A stretch of 43,012 nt of DNA from Actinomycetes bacterium (GCA_023434535.1 JAEYSR010000039.1:1-43012); one strand, 5' to 3'. Positions 15,641 through 24,207 are shown, numbered from the stretch's first letter. Numbers and translations: made by a program. Notes: generated from the letters alone by a model not told the origin.

Positions 15641-16717
15641 TCAGTCCACGCGTGTGCTGCCCTCGCGCACGTGCAGCTCGTGGCGGACGGTGCCGTCGAT
15701 GCGGGAGAGGCGCTCGTCGAGCTCAGCGGAGTGGGTGGTGACGACGACCTGGGTCGATCGCGCCGCGGTCTCGATCATCGCAGCCACTCCCGCCAGCAGC
15801 TCGGAGTGAAGGCTCGTCTCCGGCTCGTTCACGACGATCATGGTCGGTGGGCGAGGCGACAGCAGGGCCGCGGCGAGGAACAGGAAGCGGACCTGGCCGT
15901 CGGAGAGCTCCGACCCGTTGAGCCTGAGGATGATGTCGTCCCGGACCAACGACACGGTGGCATGCCCCGCCTCATCGATGTCCAGGTCGAGGGCGGCGTC
16001 CAGCGACTCCGACACGACGTCGGCCAGCACGCCTCGCTCCCCTTCGTCGTGGATCGTCATCAGCGCAGCGGCCAGATCCGCTCCGTCGTCGGCCACCGAG
16101 ACCGTCCGGGTGCCGAGCGACAGCGCCCTGGCCGGCGCCGCCTCGTCGGTGCGGAGATGGTCGTGGAACCGCATCGACGCGAGGACGTGACGGACGTAGT
16201 GGAGCTCCGGGAACCGTCGGTCGTCACGGAGCTGCGACAGGACGGACTCCGACGAGGTGAACGCCTCGGTCAGCGTGACAGGGCGTCCGTCGTCGTCACG
16301 CACCATCGCCATGGAGCCGGAGCGGTCGAGTAGCTCGACCGGACGGCCGACTCCCGGGATCACGATGTGCTCCGCCGTCACCGCCGGATCGAGCGGGAAC
16401 GCCACCGAGCTCACGGGGGCGCCCCGGCCGACCGTGGCGAGGCGGATGCCGTAGTCCATCCCATCGAGCCCGAGCGTCATCTCGACCCGCGGCTCTCCCC
16501 TGCGGAACCCTGCGTAGACGAGCGAGGGCATGCCGCCCTCCCGCACGACCGTGCGCCCCAGCTGTCCGACCGCAGCCGCGTGCATCAGCCGCAAGGCCTT
16601 GTAGACGTTGGACTTGCCCGATCCGTTCGGGCCCACGAGGACCGTCACCTGACCGAACTCCAGGTCGACGTCCAACAGCGACCGGTAGCCCTCGACGTGG
16701 AACCGGCGGACGTCCAT
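15641..16717 (-). CDS. AAA15/AAA21-type ABC-like ATPase (RecF/OLD-like head domain)
   Basis: 358 aa. A single SMC/RecF-like ATPase head without long coiled coil. Walker A is VGPNGSGKSN (about 29-38) after RRFHVEGYRSLLDVDLEFG; the signature region is LSDGQVRFLFLAAAL; Walker B is MIVVNEPETSLH (Asn where Asp is usual, with the catalytic Glu kept); the switch histidine is in VVVTTHSAEL. This class includes standalone ATPases of unknown role and the ATPase halves of defence and DNA-end-processing systems. No Toprim or nuclease domain is fused. The ATG at 16717 has GGAGG about 8 nt upstream. The stop of a 175-aa gene lies 17 nt before it, so the two form an operon with a promoter at 17276. Confidence 0.87.
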   Translation of the reverse strand: MDVRRFHVEGYRSLLDVDLEFGQVTVLVGPNGSGKSNVYKALRLMHAAAVGQLGRTVVREGGMPSLVYAGFRRGEPRVEMTLGLDGMDYGIRLATVGRGAPVSSVAFPLDPAVTAEHIVIPGVGRPVELLDRSGSMAMVRDDDGRPVTLTEAFTSSESVLSQLRDDRRFPELHYVRHVLASMRFHDHLRTDEAAPARALSLGTRTVSVADDGADLAAALMTIHDEGERGVLADVVSESLDAALDLDIDEAGHATVSLVRDDIILRLNGSELSDGQVRFLFLAAALLSPRPPTMIVVNEPETSLHSELLAGVAAMIETAARSTQVVVTTHSAELDERLSRIDGTVRHELHVREGSTRVD

Positions 16718-16734
16718 GCCGGGGCCTCCGTCGG

Positions 16735-17262
16735 TCAGACGGTGAGGTCGAGGCAGCTGCGCCAGTCGGACGCGTGGCGGTCGAGGATCGCCCCGTGCGG
16801 CAGCCGGAGGAGCTCTTCGGGAGCGGCGTCGGCGATGCGGCGCAGCTCCTCGTAGTGGTGCACCTGGTGCACCTCCTCGAACCACTCGGTCCGGATGGCG
16901 ACCAGCTCGTCGGCCGGCGAGTCGTCGAGGAAACCCCAGATGCCGAGACCGACGCGGAGGTCGTGCACCACGGGCGCCCGCCCGAACAGGCCGGACCGCT
17001 TCATGGCGATGGCGGACCCGCCGGCGATCGCATCGGACTCGCTCTCGCCGGTCCGCAGCGTCAGCTTGCCCCGGAACGACTCCGCCAGCTTGAGCGCGTA
17101 CCCCTGGTCGGGGCCGGGGGTGCCGAGCCGCTCGCCCTCGGGCTGGCGGCCGCCGAGCTCGCCGGGCCGGTCCGCCATCCAGGAGCCCTCCCGCCGGGGC
17201 GGGCTCTGGTACGAGCGGACCAGGTCGGTGGGATCCGTGGGGACGAACTTGGGCGCGGCCAT
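16735..17262 (-). CDS. Conserved-looking 175-aa protein, partner of the ATPase gene
   Basis: Family not recognised. It is soluble, with a proline-rich polar N-terminus (residues ~1-55) and a compact C-terminal part: YALKLAESFRGKLTLRTGES, DAIAGGSAIAMKRSGLFGRAP, DLRVGLGIWGFLDDSPADEL, RTEWFEEVHQVHHYEELRRI and RHASDWRSCLDLTV. The HQVHHYEE cluster and Cys could bind metal, but this is speculation. It is first in a two-gene unit: its stop is 17 nt before the AAA15-type ATPase start. The ATG at 17262 has no Shine-Dalgarno; TACCTT 8 nt upstream suggests a leaderless message. It could be an effector or adaptor for the ATPase, or simply a housekeeping neighbour. Confidence 0.8.
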   Translation of the reverse strand: MAAPKFVPTDPTDLVRSYQSPPRREGSWMADRPGELGGRQPEGERLGTPGPDQGYALKLAESFRGKLTLRTGESESDAIAGGSAIAMKRSGLFGRAPVVHDLRVGLGIWGFLDDSPADELVAIRTEWFEEVHQVHHYEELRRIADAAPEELLRLPHGAILDRHASDWRSCLDLTV

Positions 17263-17270
17263 CGAGGAGA

Positions 17271-17276
17271 AAGGTA
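17271..17276 (-). promoter_or_regulatory. -10 hexamer TACCTT for the 175-aa protein/ATPase unit
   Basis: TACCTT ends 8 nt before the ATG at 17262, compatible with a transcript starting at the start codon. Confidence 0.45.
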
Positions 17277-17340
17277 GCTCCCCGCTCGACCGCCTCAGGA
17301 ATCCCCCGGGCCCCGGCGCGGGGTGGCGCCGATCGGATCC

Positions 17341-18060
17341 TCAGTCGGTGATGACGGTGCCGCCGAGGCTGGTGCACAGCGCGGCGTAGCCGGCGGCGGG
17401 CCGGTACACGAGCGGCACGGGTCCGGGCGGGTTCAGCCGCTGGCCAGCGCCGTTGACGCAGTCGAACTGCGTGGCGCCCATGTCGACGTCGTCGATGAAC
17501 AGGCTCGCGGCCCGGAACGACGCCGGCGGCGCGGGCGACGTGGACGACGCATCGGCCGCGGTCGGTCCGTCGGCGGCCTCCACTTCGAGGACCCGTGCCG
17601 TGAAGCGCAGCGTCGTGCCGTCGAGCACGGGGTCGGTGAGCTCCAGGACGGACGAGTCGGTCCCCGACGGCTCGTGCTCGACGAGCACGGCGTTGGGGGC
17701 GGACTCGGCGAACAGCGACGGCCAGGCCATCACGAGAGTTGCGACGTCGAGGATCTCGGACTGCCGGTCGGGCCGGTCGGTGAACGCCACGACGTGCGGA
17801 TCGATGCCGGTCAGCGTCAGGACCACGGTCCCGTCGGGCCCTGGAGCGATGGTCCCGCCGTCGGACGTGTGGCTGAACAGCCAGTCGGCGTCGGAGTCGT
17901 CGGTCGCGGCGACCGGGTCGCCGAGGTCCGCTCCGGCCGTCGACGTCGACGTCGTCGAGCTGGGCCTCGACGACTCGTCGATGGCCATGCACGCCACCGC
18001 CAGGCCCATCCCGAGGAACACGCCGAGAGCTGCGATCGCTGTCCGTCGCTTCGAGTTCAT
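17341..18060 (-). CDS. Secreted (possibly lipidated) hypothetical protein with FTDRP motif
   Basis: 239 aa. The N-terminus KRRTAIAALGVFLGMGLAVAC is a Sec signal; Cys24 in LAVAC could be lipidated, though the lipobox is not canonical. A Ser/Thr linker (SSTTSTSTAG) follows. The core has GTVVLTLTGIDPHVVAFTDR and PDRQSEILDVATLVMAWPSL then PNAVLVEHEPSG. The (F/Y)(S/T)DRPxR block recalls a widespread family of uncharacterised secreted proteins, from memory only. A C-terminal part has LFIDDVDMGATQFDCVNG. ATG 18060 has GGAG 6 nt upstream. Function unknown. Confidence 0.75.
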   Translation of the reverse strand: MNSKRRTAIAALGVFLGMGLAVACMAIDESSRPSSTTSTSTAGADLGDPVAATDDSDADWLFSHTSDGGTIAPGPDGTVVLTLTGIDPHVVAFTDRPDRQSEILDVATLVMAWPSLFAESAPNAVLVEHEPSGTDSSVLELTDPVLDGTTLRFTARVLEVEAADGPTAADASSTSPAPPASFRAASLFIDDVDMGATQFDCVNGAGQRLNPPGPVPLVYRPAAGYAALCTSLGGTVITD

Positions 18061-18120
18061 GCCGTCTCCGTCGGCACCTCGTCCCTGATCATGAGCCCCG
18101 GAGCACGGCCCGCAACTCCG

Positions 18121-20343
18121 TCAACCGGCCAGCGCCAGCGGGGCGTCCACGATGGCCGTGACCGACCCGGTCGCCTGCGCCGTCCGACCGAGCGAGGTGC
18201 GGACCTCCACACCCACGGTGACGGAACCGGTCGCCGGCGCCACGACCTCCACCTCGGGCACGGTGGTGACCCGGTCGGTCCGCCCGTCGCCGTCCAGGTC
18301 CCACGCGTAGCTCATGGCCACGCCCTCCACCGCCGACACGGTCGTCGTCAGTCGCACGCTCGTGCCCGCCCGCGCCCGGACGCTCGCGACCTCGACGGTC
18401 GGAGGCATCAGGGTCGCGGCCAGACGGTCCGCCAGGGGCGACCCCCAGCCGGTGGCCAGGTCGTAGCCGGCCGCGGCGGAGCAGCACCCGAGCGACGCGA
18501 TGTCGTCGTTGCCGATCGTGATGTCGAGCAGGGACGACGACCCCGCCCGACCCAGGTCGTACAGCAGCGGGTTGAGGAACCCGAGCCGGGGCTGGACGCT
18601 GCGGGTCGCGAGCTGGTCGAGCAGCAGCACCATCCCCGCGGTGAGCGGCGTGGCGGCGCTGGTCCCCCCGACCGGCTGCCACAGACCCGGATCAGGGACC
18701 GGCGCCGGCGTGGTCGGGGTCGGGCCGACGATCAGGTAGCCGGGGAACGAGTCGGCGAAGGAGGCGATGTCGGGAACGGTCCGACCGCCGGACGACGTCG
18801 GCCCCCAGTCGCCCACGCGGTCCTGGTACCACGGCCGCTCGACCATCCGGCTGGTCCCGCCGGTCCCGGCGTACAGCTCCTGGATGCCGAAGGTGCGGTC
18901 GTTCCACACGCCGCTCGAGACGATCTCGTTGCCGGCGTCGAGCGTGATGTTGGTCCCGCCGACAGCGGTCACGAACTTGGACGACGACGGGTACTCGACC
19001 GACTCGACCGTCAGTTCCGGATAGGCCAGGAGCGCGGGGTCGCCGCCGAACTGATGGAGGCAGCCGGACGAGCCGCTGTCGCCGGTGGACACCACGTAGG
19101 TGATGCCCGCCGCGGCCGCGGTGGCCAGGACGTCCTCCAGGATCGACACCGCCGCCGTCTTGCCGCCGAAGTCGGCGGCGAGACCCTCGCAGGCCCCGAA
19201 GCTCGCCGAGATGACGTCGGGCGCCTGCCCGCCGGTCTGCGCCGCGTCGAGCGGAGCGGTGAACATCCCGATCATCCCCCCGGCGAAGTCCAGGACCTCG
19301 GGTGAGGGCGAGAGGTCGACCATGAACACGTCGAAGCGATCGACCTTCGGGGCGGCGGCCGACAGGACGCTGAGGTCCAGGATCGTCTCTCCGGCCTCGC
19401 TCGCGCCGGGGGATCCGATCACGTGCGGGGTGATCGGAGTGGCGTCGGCCAGCCCGAAGCAGCTGCGGAACGTCTCGAGCCACACCGGCTCGTACGTCGA
19501 GTCGTCGATGACGGCCACTCGCGTGCCCTGACCCTCGATGCCCATCGCGTGGAGATCGTCGAGCCCGTACGCGTCCAGGTACTGCGACGGGGTGAGACCG
19601 AGCGTCACGCTCCCCGCCTGGTACCCCGCCGTCCCGGCCGCGCAGCCCGAGGGAGTGCCGGTGCGGTTGGCGGTGCCACCACCGCCGGTGATGAGCGTGG
19701 GCGGGGCCGACGCCGTGGCTGCGGACGAGACCGGGCTCGCGGTGGGCGGCTCGACGCCGCCGCGGTCGATCACGACCGCGCCGTGGACGCGGTCGACGAT
19801 CCCGGCGAGCGCGGCCGGGAGCACCGGCGTGGTCGTGGGGTTCAGCTGGTTGCTGCCCGCGAACACGCCGGTGGTCGTCTGGAACACCCGCCAGTCGGCG
19901 GCGAACACCGACTCGGCCTGCGCGAGCGTCATCGTGACCTGGGCGTAGGTGCCGGTGGGGTCGACGGTCGCCGTCATCCCCGGCGCCGAGAACTGCGCGA
20001 CGACCGCGTCGCGAGCGGCCTGCGGGGCGCCGAGCTCGCGGGAGAGCTCCGAGACCGGCGTGCGGTCCCCGTAGTCCGGCGAGGCCGGCTCGCTCACCGC
20101 CCGAACGAGCGCGTGCAGAGCCGCTCGGTCGCGGGCGAAGCCCAGGTAGAACGTCAGGTCCGTCGACGGGTCGGCGTCGCCGACGTCGGTCAGACCCGTC
20201 GTGCTCAGGTCGCCCCAGTCGACGGGATCGCCGGGGGCCGCCTCGGCGACGGCTGGTGCACCGAGGACGAGCAGCGGGAGGGTCCCCGCCACGACCACGG
20301 TGGCGAGGACGGCTCGGAGGACGCGGGACGCGTGCGTGCGCAT
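18121..20343 (-). CDS. Sedolisin-family (S53) serine-carboxyl protease with PKD-like domain
   Basis: 740 aa. A signal peptide (about 1-36, ending VAEAAPGD) is followed by a pro-kumamolisin-type activation domain (LTFYLGFARDRAALHALV, about 62-190), a Ser/Thr/Gly linker, and the S53 catalytic domain (about 245-650). Catalytic residues are readable: Glu319 and Asp323 in GETILDLS, the oxyanion Asp422 in TGDSGSSG, and the nucleophile Ser562 in GGTSAATPL. VISASFGACE is also conserved. The C-terminal ~85 residues form a PKD-like beta-sandwich (SYAWDLDGDGRTDRVTTV). It should be exported, self-activate at acidic pH and degrade extracellular protein. ATG 20343 has GGGAG just upstream. It is downstream of cimA with an 81-bp gap, so probably not part of that operon. 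Confidence 0.93.
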   Translation of the reverse strand: MRTHASRVLRAVLATVVVAGTLPLLVLGAPAVAEAAPGDPVDWGDLSTTGLTDVGDADPSTDLTFYLGFARDRAALHALVRAVSEPASPDYGDRTPVSELSRELGAPQAARDAVVAQFSAPGMTATVDPTGTYAQVTMTLAQAESVFAADWRVFQTTTGVFAGSNQLNPTTTPVLPAALAGIVDRVHGAVVIDRGGVEPPTASPVSSAATASAPPTLITGGGGTANRTGTPSGCAAGTAGYQAGSVTLGLTPSQYLDAYGLDDLHAMGIEGQGTRVAVIDDSTYEPVWLETFRSCFGLADATPITPHVIGSPGASEAGETILDLSVLSAAAPKVDRFDVFMVDLSPSPEVLDFAGGMIGMFTAPLDAAQTGGQAPDVISASFGACEGLAADFGGKTAAVSILEDVLATAAAAGITYVVSTGDSGSSGCLHQFGGDPALLAYPELTVESVEYPSSSKFVTAVGGTNITLDAGNEIVSSGVWNDRTFGIQELYAGTGGTSRMVERPWYQDRVGDWGPTSSGGRTVPDIASFADSFPGYLIVGPTPTTPAPVPDPGLWQPVGGTSAATPLTAGMVLLLDQLATRSVQPRLGFLNPLLYDLGRAGSSSLLDITIGNDDIASLGCCSAAAGYDLATGWGSPLADRLAATLMPPTVEVASVRARAGTSVRLTTTVSAVEGVAMSYAWDLDGDGRTDRVTTVPEVEVVAPATGSVTVGVEVRTSLGRTAQATGSVTAIVDAPLALAG

Positions 20344-20424
20344 CCGCTCCCATCGGCGTGCGCCGACGGGATCGTGAACCTCGTTCGGGGTGAACTCTCC
20401 GCCCCCGACGGCGGAGACGCGCCG

Positions 20425-22107
20425 TCAGTTCTCGGCGTGCAGCAACCCGAAGACGATGCCGTCGGTGAGCGCCTGCCAGGAGGCCTCGATGATGTTCGGC
20501 GACACACCGGTCGTGGTCCACGTCCGGTCGCCGTCGGTGAAGTCGACCAGCACCCGCACCACCGAGCCGGTGTCGCTGAGCCCGGGCGTGGTGGCACCGT
20601 CGAGCACCCGCACCTTGAAGTCGGTGAGGTGGATCCGGTCGAGGGCGGGGTACCGGCCGTTGAGCGCAGCCCGCAGCGCGGCGTCGAGGGCGTTCACCGG
20701 GCCGTTGCCCTCGCCCACCGCCGGGAGGCGGTCCTCGCCCACCCAGAGCTTGACGGTGGCCTCGGTCGACAGGTCCAGCACCGGCTCCACCACCGTGCCG
20801 TCGTCGAGCGGGTCGCCCACCGCACGCAGGCCCTGGCGGTGGTAGCTCGACACCCGGTAGGCCTCGACCGCGAAGAAGTCCTGCTCCCAGCCGCAGGCCC
20901 GCCGCATGAGCAGCTCGAGCGACGCGTCCGCGGCCTCGAACACGAAGCCCTCGGCCTCGAGCACCTTCAGGCGCTCCGACAGCTCGGCCGCGGCCCGCTG
21001 GTCCAGCTCCACGCCGAACTCGGCCGCCTTCATGGACATGCCGGCCCGACCGCCGAGGTCGGAGACCAGGACCCGGGTCCGGTTGCCGACGACCGACGGG
21101 TCGATGTGCTCGTAGCTCGCCCCGCCGACCTTGCCGAGTGCGGAGGTGTGGAGCCCGCCCTTGTGCGCGAACGCGGACGAGCCGACGTACGGGTCGGCCG
21201 GGTGCGGCGGCAGGTTGACGAGCTCGGCGACGTGGCGGGACACCGCCGTCAGTCGCTCCATCCGCCCCTCGGGCAGCGTCTCGATGCCGAGCTTGAGCGT
21301 CAGGTCGGGGATGACCGTCATCAGGTTGGCGTTGCCGGTCCGCTCCCCGTACCCGTTGACCGTGCCCTGGACCTGGCTGGCGCCGCCGAGCACGGCGGCG
21401 ACGGAGTTGGCCACCGCGCATCCCGAGTCGTTCTGGGTGTGGATGCCGATGTCGGTCCCCTCGAAGTACGAGGCCACCTCCGACGTGATGCGCTGGACCT
21501 CGTGCGGCAGCGACCCGCCGTTCGTGTCGCAGAGCACCAGCACCTGGGCGTCGTTCGTGGCCGCGGCCTCGAGCACGCGCAGGGCGTACTCGGGGTTGGC
21601 CTTGTAGCCGTCGAAGAAGTGCTCGGCGTCGAAGAACACGCGCAGGCCGGCGTCGCGGAGGAAGCGGACCGACTCCCCCACCATGGCGATGCCCTCGCTC
21701 AGCGTGGTGCCGAGCGCCTCGGTCACGTGGAAGTCCCAGGACTTGCCGACGATGCAGACCGTGTCGGTCCCGGCCGCGACCAGCGCGGCGAGCGTCGGGT
21801 CCTCGTCGACCTTGCCCGCCGGACGACGGGTGGATCCGAAGGCGAGCAGCGTGGCGGTGGACAGCTGCAGCTCACCGGCCGCGGCGCGACGGAAGAACTC
21901 GGCGTCCTTGGGGTTGGCCTGCGGGTAGCCGCCCTCGATCCAGGCCACGCCGAGCCAGTCGAGCTGCTCGGCGACGCGGAGCTTGTCCTCGACGCTGAGG
22001 GAGATGCCCTCGAACTGGGCGCCGTCGCGCAGCGTCGTGTCGAAGATGTCGACGGAGCGGACCTCGGTCACGTCGCCGCCCACGTCGGGGAGGTCGAGCC
22101 CGCTCAT
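20425..22107 (-). CDS. cimA: (R)-citramalate synthase
   Basis: 560 aa. Condenses pyruvate and acetyl-CoA to citramalate, the first step of the threonine-independent isoleucine route. The TIM-barrel domain shows DIFDTTLRDGAQFEGISLS, WIEGGYPQANPKDAEFF (the G-x-N-P-K-D block separates CimA from LeuA), LVLCDTNGGSLP, GIHTQNDSGCAVANS with the metal-binding His, and GTVNGYGERTGNANL. The C-terminal ~150 residues are the LeuA-type allosteric domain (NALDAALRAALNGRYPAL, FKVRVLDG), which normally binds the pathway product. It is the third gene of the leuB-ilvE-cimA operon, 19 nt after ilvE, and shares the leader attenuator at 24149-24311. No clear ribosome site precedes ATG 22107, so coupling to ilvE is likely. 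Confidence 0.95.
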   Translation of the reverse strand: MSGLDLPDVGGDVTEVRSVDIFDTTLRDGAQFEGISLSVEDKLRVAEQLDWLGVAWIEGGYPQANPKDAEFFRRAAAGELQLSTATLLAFGSTRRPAGKVDEDPTLAALVAAGTDTVCIVGKSWDFHVTEALGTTLSEGIAMVGESVRFLRDAGLRVFFDAEHFFDGYKANPEYALRVLEAAATNDAQVLVLCDTNGGSLPHEVQRITSEVASYFEGTDIGIHTQNDSGCAVANSVAAVLGGASQVQGTVNGYGERTGNANLMTVIPDLTLKLGIETLPEGRMERLTAVSRHVAELVNLPPHPADPYVGSSAFAHKGGLHTSALGKVGGASYEHIDPSVVGNRTRVLVSDLGGRAGMSMKAAEFGVELDQRAAAELSERLKVLEAEGFVFEAADASLELLMRRACGWEQDFFAVEAYRVSSYHRQGLRAVGDPLDDGTVVEPVLDLSTEATVKLWVGEDRLPAVGEGNGPVNALDAALRAALNGRYPALDRIHLTDFKVRVLDGATTPGLSDTGSVVRVLVDFTDGDRTWTTTGVSPNIIEASWQALTDGIVFGLLHAEN

Positions 22108-22126
22108 CGGGGCACCGGGCGCGCGC

Positions 22127-23044
22127 TCATGAGACGAGCTCCACCCAGTCCTTGTAGCGGTCGACCTGGCCGCGGACGACCTTGGCGTACTCCGCGGCGA
22201 TCGCGGAGGTCATCGGACCGGGGCACGGGATCGACCGGTCGTCGACCGAGTTCACGGCGGAGACCTCGGCTGCGGTGCCGCACACGAACATCTCCTCGGC
22301 GATGTACAGGTCCGAGCGGGTGAGGTCGCCCTCGACGACGGTGAAGCCCATGTCGTCGGCGATGGCGGCGACCGTCGACTGCGTGATGCCCTCGAGCGCA
22401 CCGGCCGACACCGGCGGGGTGACGAGCTTGCCGTGGCGGGCCACGAAGATGTTCTCGCCCGTGCACTCCGACACCAGTCCGGCCGGGTTCAGCATGATCG
22501 CCTCGTCGTAGCCGGCGTTGAGCGCCTCGACCTTGGCGAGCGAGCTGTTGACGTAGTTGCCGGTCGTCTTGGACGCCGGCGGCATGGCGTTGTGGTCGTG
22601 GCGCAGCCAGGTGCTGATCTTCATGCGAACGCCCTTGGTGACGGCGTCGTCGCCCAGGTACGCACCCCACGGCCAGCAGGCGATCGACACGTCGACCGAG
22701 CACGGAAGGGTGTTGAGGCCCATCTCCCCGTAGCCGTAGTAGGCGATCGGCCGGATGTAGGCCGACGGGAGGCCGCTCGCCCGCACGACGTCCTTGGTCG
22801 CCTGGACGAGCTCGCTCACCGAGTACGGGAGCTCCATGCCCATGATCTTCGCCGAGCGGTGGAGCCGCTCGATGTGCTCGGTGAGCCGGAACACGCCCGG
22901 ACCCTGCGAGGTCTCGTACGCCCGGATGCCCTCGAACACGCCCATGCCGTAGTGGAGGCTGTGGGTCAGCACGTGGATGCGGGCCTCGTCCCACGGGACG
23001 AGCTCGCCGTTCATCCAGATCTGCTCGGTCGGGGTGATGGGCAT
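22127..23044 (-). CDS. ilvE: Branched-chain amino acid aminotransferase
   Basis: 305 aa, fold-type IV PLP aminotransferase. It transaminates the 2-oxoacids of Ile, Val and Leu. The family start MNGELVPWDEARIHVLTHSL is followed by HYGMGVFEGIRAY, AYIRPIAYYGYGEMG, the PLP-lysine Lys159 in PPASKTTGNYVNSSLAK and the pyridoxal-phosphate region VSECTGENIFV. MFVCGTAAEVSAV near the C-terminus is typical. ATG 23044 has GAAGGAACAGAAG upstream. It is the middle gene of the operon: 61 bp after leuB and 19 bp before cimA, which fits a unit aimed at isoleucine. Confidence 0.96.
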   Translation of the reverse strand: MPITPTEQIWMNGELVPWDEARIHVLTHSLHYGMGVFEGIRAYETSQGPGVFRLTEHIERLHRSAKIMGMELPYSVSELVQATKDVVRASGLPSAYIRPIAYYGYGEMGLNTLPCSVDVSIACWPWGAYLGDDAVTKGVRMKISTWLRHDHNAMPPASKTTGNYVNSSLAKVEALNAGYDEAIMLNPAGLVSECTGENIFVARHGKLVTPPVSAGALEGITQSTVAAIADDMGFTVVEGDLTRSDLYIAEEMFVCGTAAEVSAVNSVDDRSIPCPGPMTSAIAAEYAKVVRGQVDRYKDWVELVS

Positions 23045-23105
23045 CTTCTGTTCCTTCTGTGCCAGCCGGTTCGGGTTGTCGGTCCGGGCTGTCGGTCGGT
23101 TCGGT

Positions 23106-24104
23106 TCAGGCGTTCTTGACGGCGTCGGCGAGGGCGTCGCCGATCTCGGTGGTGGACCCCGAGTAGCGCTCCGGGTCCGTGCAGGCGGCGGCCACCTTGG
23201 CCGACGCCTCGGCCTCGCCGAGGAAGTCCAGCATGAGCTGCAGCGAGATGACCGCGGCGATCGGGTTCGCCTTGTTCTGGCCGGCGATGTCGGGCGCCGT
23301 GCCGTGGACCGGCTCGAACATGGACGGGCCGGTCCGGGCCGGGTTCAGGTTCGCCGACGCCGCGTACCCCACACCGCCGGCGACGGCGCCGCCCAGGTCG
23401 GTGAGGATGTCGCCGAAGAGGTTGTCGGTGACGATCACGTCGTAGCGCTCGGGCCGCTCGACGAAGTGGATGCACGCCGCGTCGATGTGGTCGTAGCCGG
23501 TGGTGACCTGCGGGTACTCCTCCGCCACCTCGTCGAAGGTGCGCTGCCAGAGGTCACCGGCGAAGGTGAGGACGTTCTTCTTGTGGACCAGCGTCAGGTG
23601 CCGACGCTCGGTGCCCGCAGCCTTCTCGAACGCGAACCGGACGCAGCGCTCGACGCCGAGACGGGTGTTGACCGAGCCCTGGGTGGCGATCTCGTTCGGC
23701 GTGCCCTTGCGCAGGAACCCGCCCTCGCCGGCGTAGGTGCCCTCGGTGTTCTCCCGGATGACCTCGAAGTCGGCCTTCGGGGGGAGTCGGAACGGACGCA
23801 GGTTGATGTACTGGTCCAGGTCGAAGCGCATCCGCAGCAGGATCCCGCGCTCGACCAGACCGGCCGGGGCGGCCACGCCGACGGCCGGGTCGCCGACCGC
23901 GCCGAGCAGCAGGGCGTCCAGGCCGCGCCACTCCTCGAGCACCTCGTCGGGCAGGACCGTCCCGTCCTGCAGGTACCGGTGCGCGCCCAGGTCGTAGTCG
24001 GTCCGCTCGTAGTCCACGCCGGTGGCGTCGAGCACCTTCACGGCCTCCGCGATCACCTCGGGGCCGATGCCGTCGCCGCCGATCACGCCGATCCTGTGGG
24101 TCAT
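23106..24104 (-). CDS. leuB: 3-isopropylmalate dehydrogenase (also able to act on 3-methylmalate)
   Basis: 332 aa. NAD-dependent decarboxylating dehydrogenase of leucine synthesis; the same enzyme is used for 3-methylmalate in the citramalate route to isoleucine. Motifs are IGVIGGDGIGPEVIAEAVKV at the N-terminus, RENTEGTYAGEGGF (substrate loop), LVHKKNVLTF with the catalytic Lys, VTDNLFGDILTDLGG with the Mg-binding Asp residues, and FEPVHGTAPDIAGQNKANP for NAD. It belongs to the shorter actinobacterial LeuB type. ATG 24104 begins the conserved fold; the longer frame would run through the regulatory leader. It is the first structural gene of the leuB-ilvE-cimA operon, and the attenuator lies 45 bp upstream. 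Confidence 0.96.
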   Translation of the reverse strand: MTHRIGVIGGDGIGPEVIAEAVKVLDATGVDYERTDYDLGAHRYLQDGTVLPDEVLEEWRGLDALLLGAVGDPAVGVAAPAGLVERGILLRMRFDLDQYINLRPFRLPPKADFEVIRENTEGTYAGEGGFLRKGTPNEIATQGSVNTRLGVERCVRFAFEKAAGTERRHLTLVHKKNVLTFAGDLWQRTFDEVAEEYPQVTTGYDHIDAACIHFVERPERYDVIVTDNLFGDILTDLGGAVAGGVGYAASANLNPARTGPSMFEPVHGTAPDIAGQNKANPIAAVISLQLMLDFLGEAEASAKVAAACTDPERYSGSTTEIGDALADAVKNA

Positions 24105-24148
24105 CTGCTTCTCTACCTGACTGTCAGCTCCACCGAGGAGCACCGGGA

Positions 24149-24179
24149 CAAAAGAAAACCGTCCACGCAGGTGGACGGT
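24149..24179 (-). terminator. Intrinsic terminator in the leuB leader (attenuator)
   Basis: On the minus strand ACCGTCCAC-CTGC-GTGGACGGT (9 bp, 4-nt loop) is followed by TTTTCTTTTG. Located 45 bp before the leuB start and after the leader peptide stop, it should end transcription unless an alternative structure forms. There is no T-run on the plus-strand side, so it acts on leuB transcription. Confidence 0.85.
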
Positions 24180-24183
24180 GGGT

Positions 24184-24207
24184 GCGCACGCCGGGGTCGG
24201 CGTGCGC
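24184..24207 (-). promoter_or_regulatory. 10-bp hairpin directly after the leader peptide stop codon
   Basis: Minus strand GCGCACGCCG-ACCC-CGGCGTGCGC, a perfect 10-bp stem whose first base overlaps the last base of the leader TAG. A ribosome at or near the stop codon would melt or cover its first arm, which is the usual position of the pause/protector hairpin of an attenuator. Confidence 0.7.

Noticed and set aside
24104..24180. T-box riboswitch upstream of leuB
   Set aside because: There is no specifier-loop layout or AGGGTGG-type T-box before the terminator; the GGTGG seen lies after the terminator. A translated leader explains the region better.
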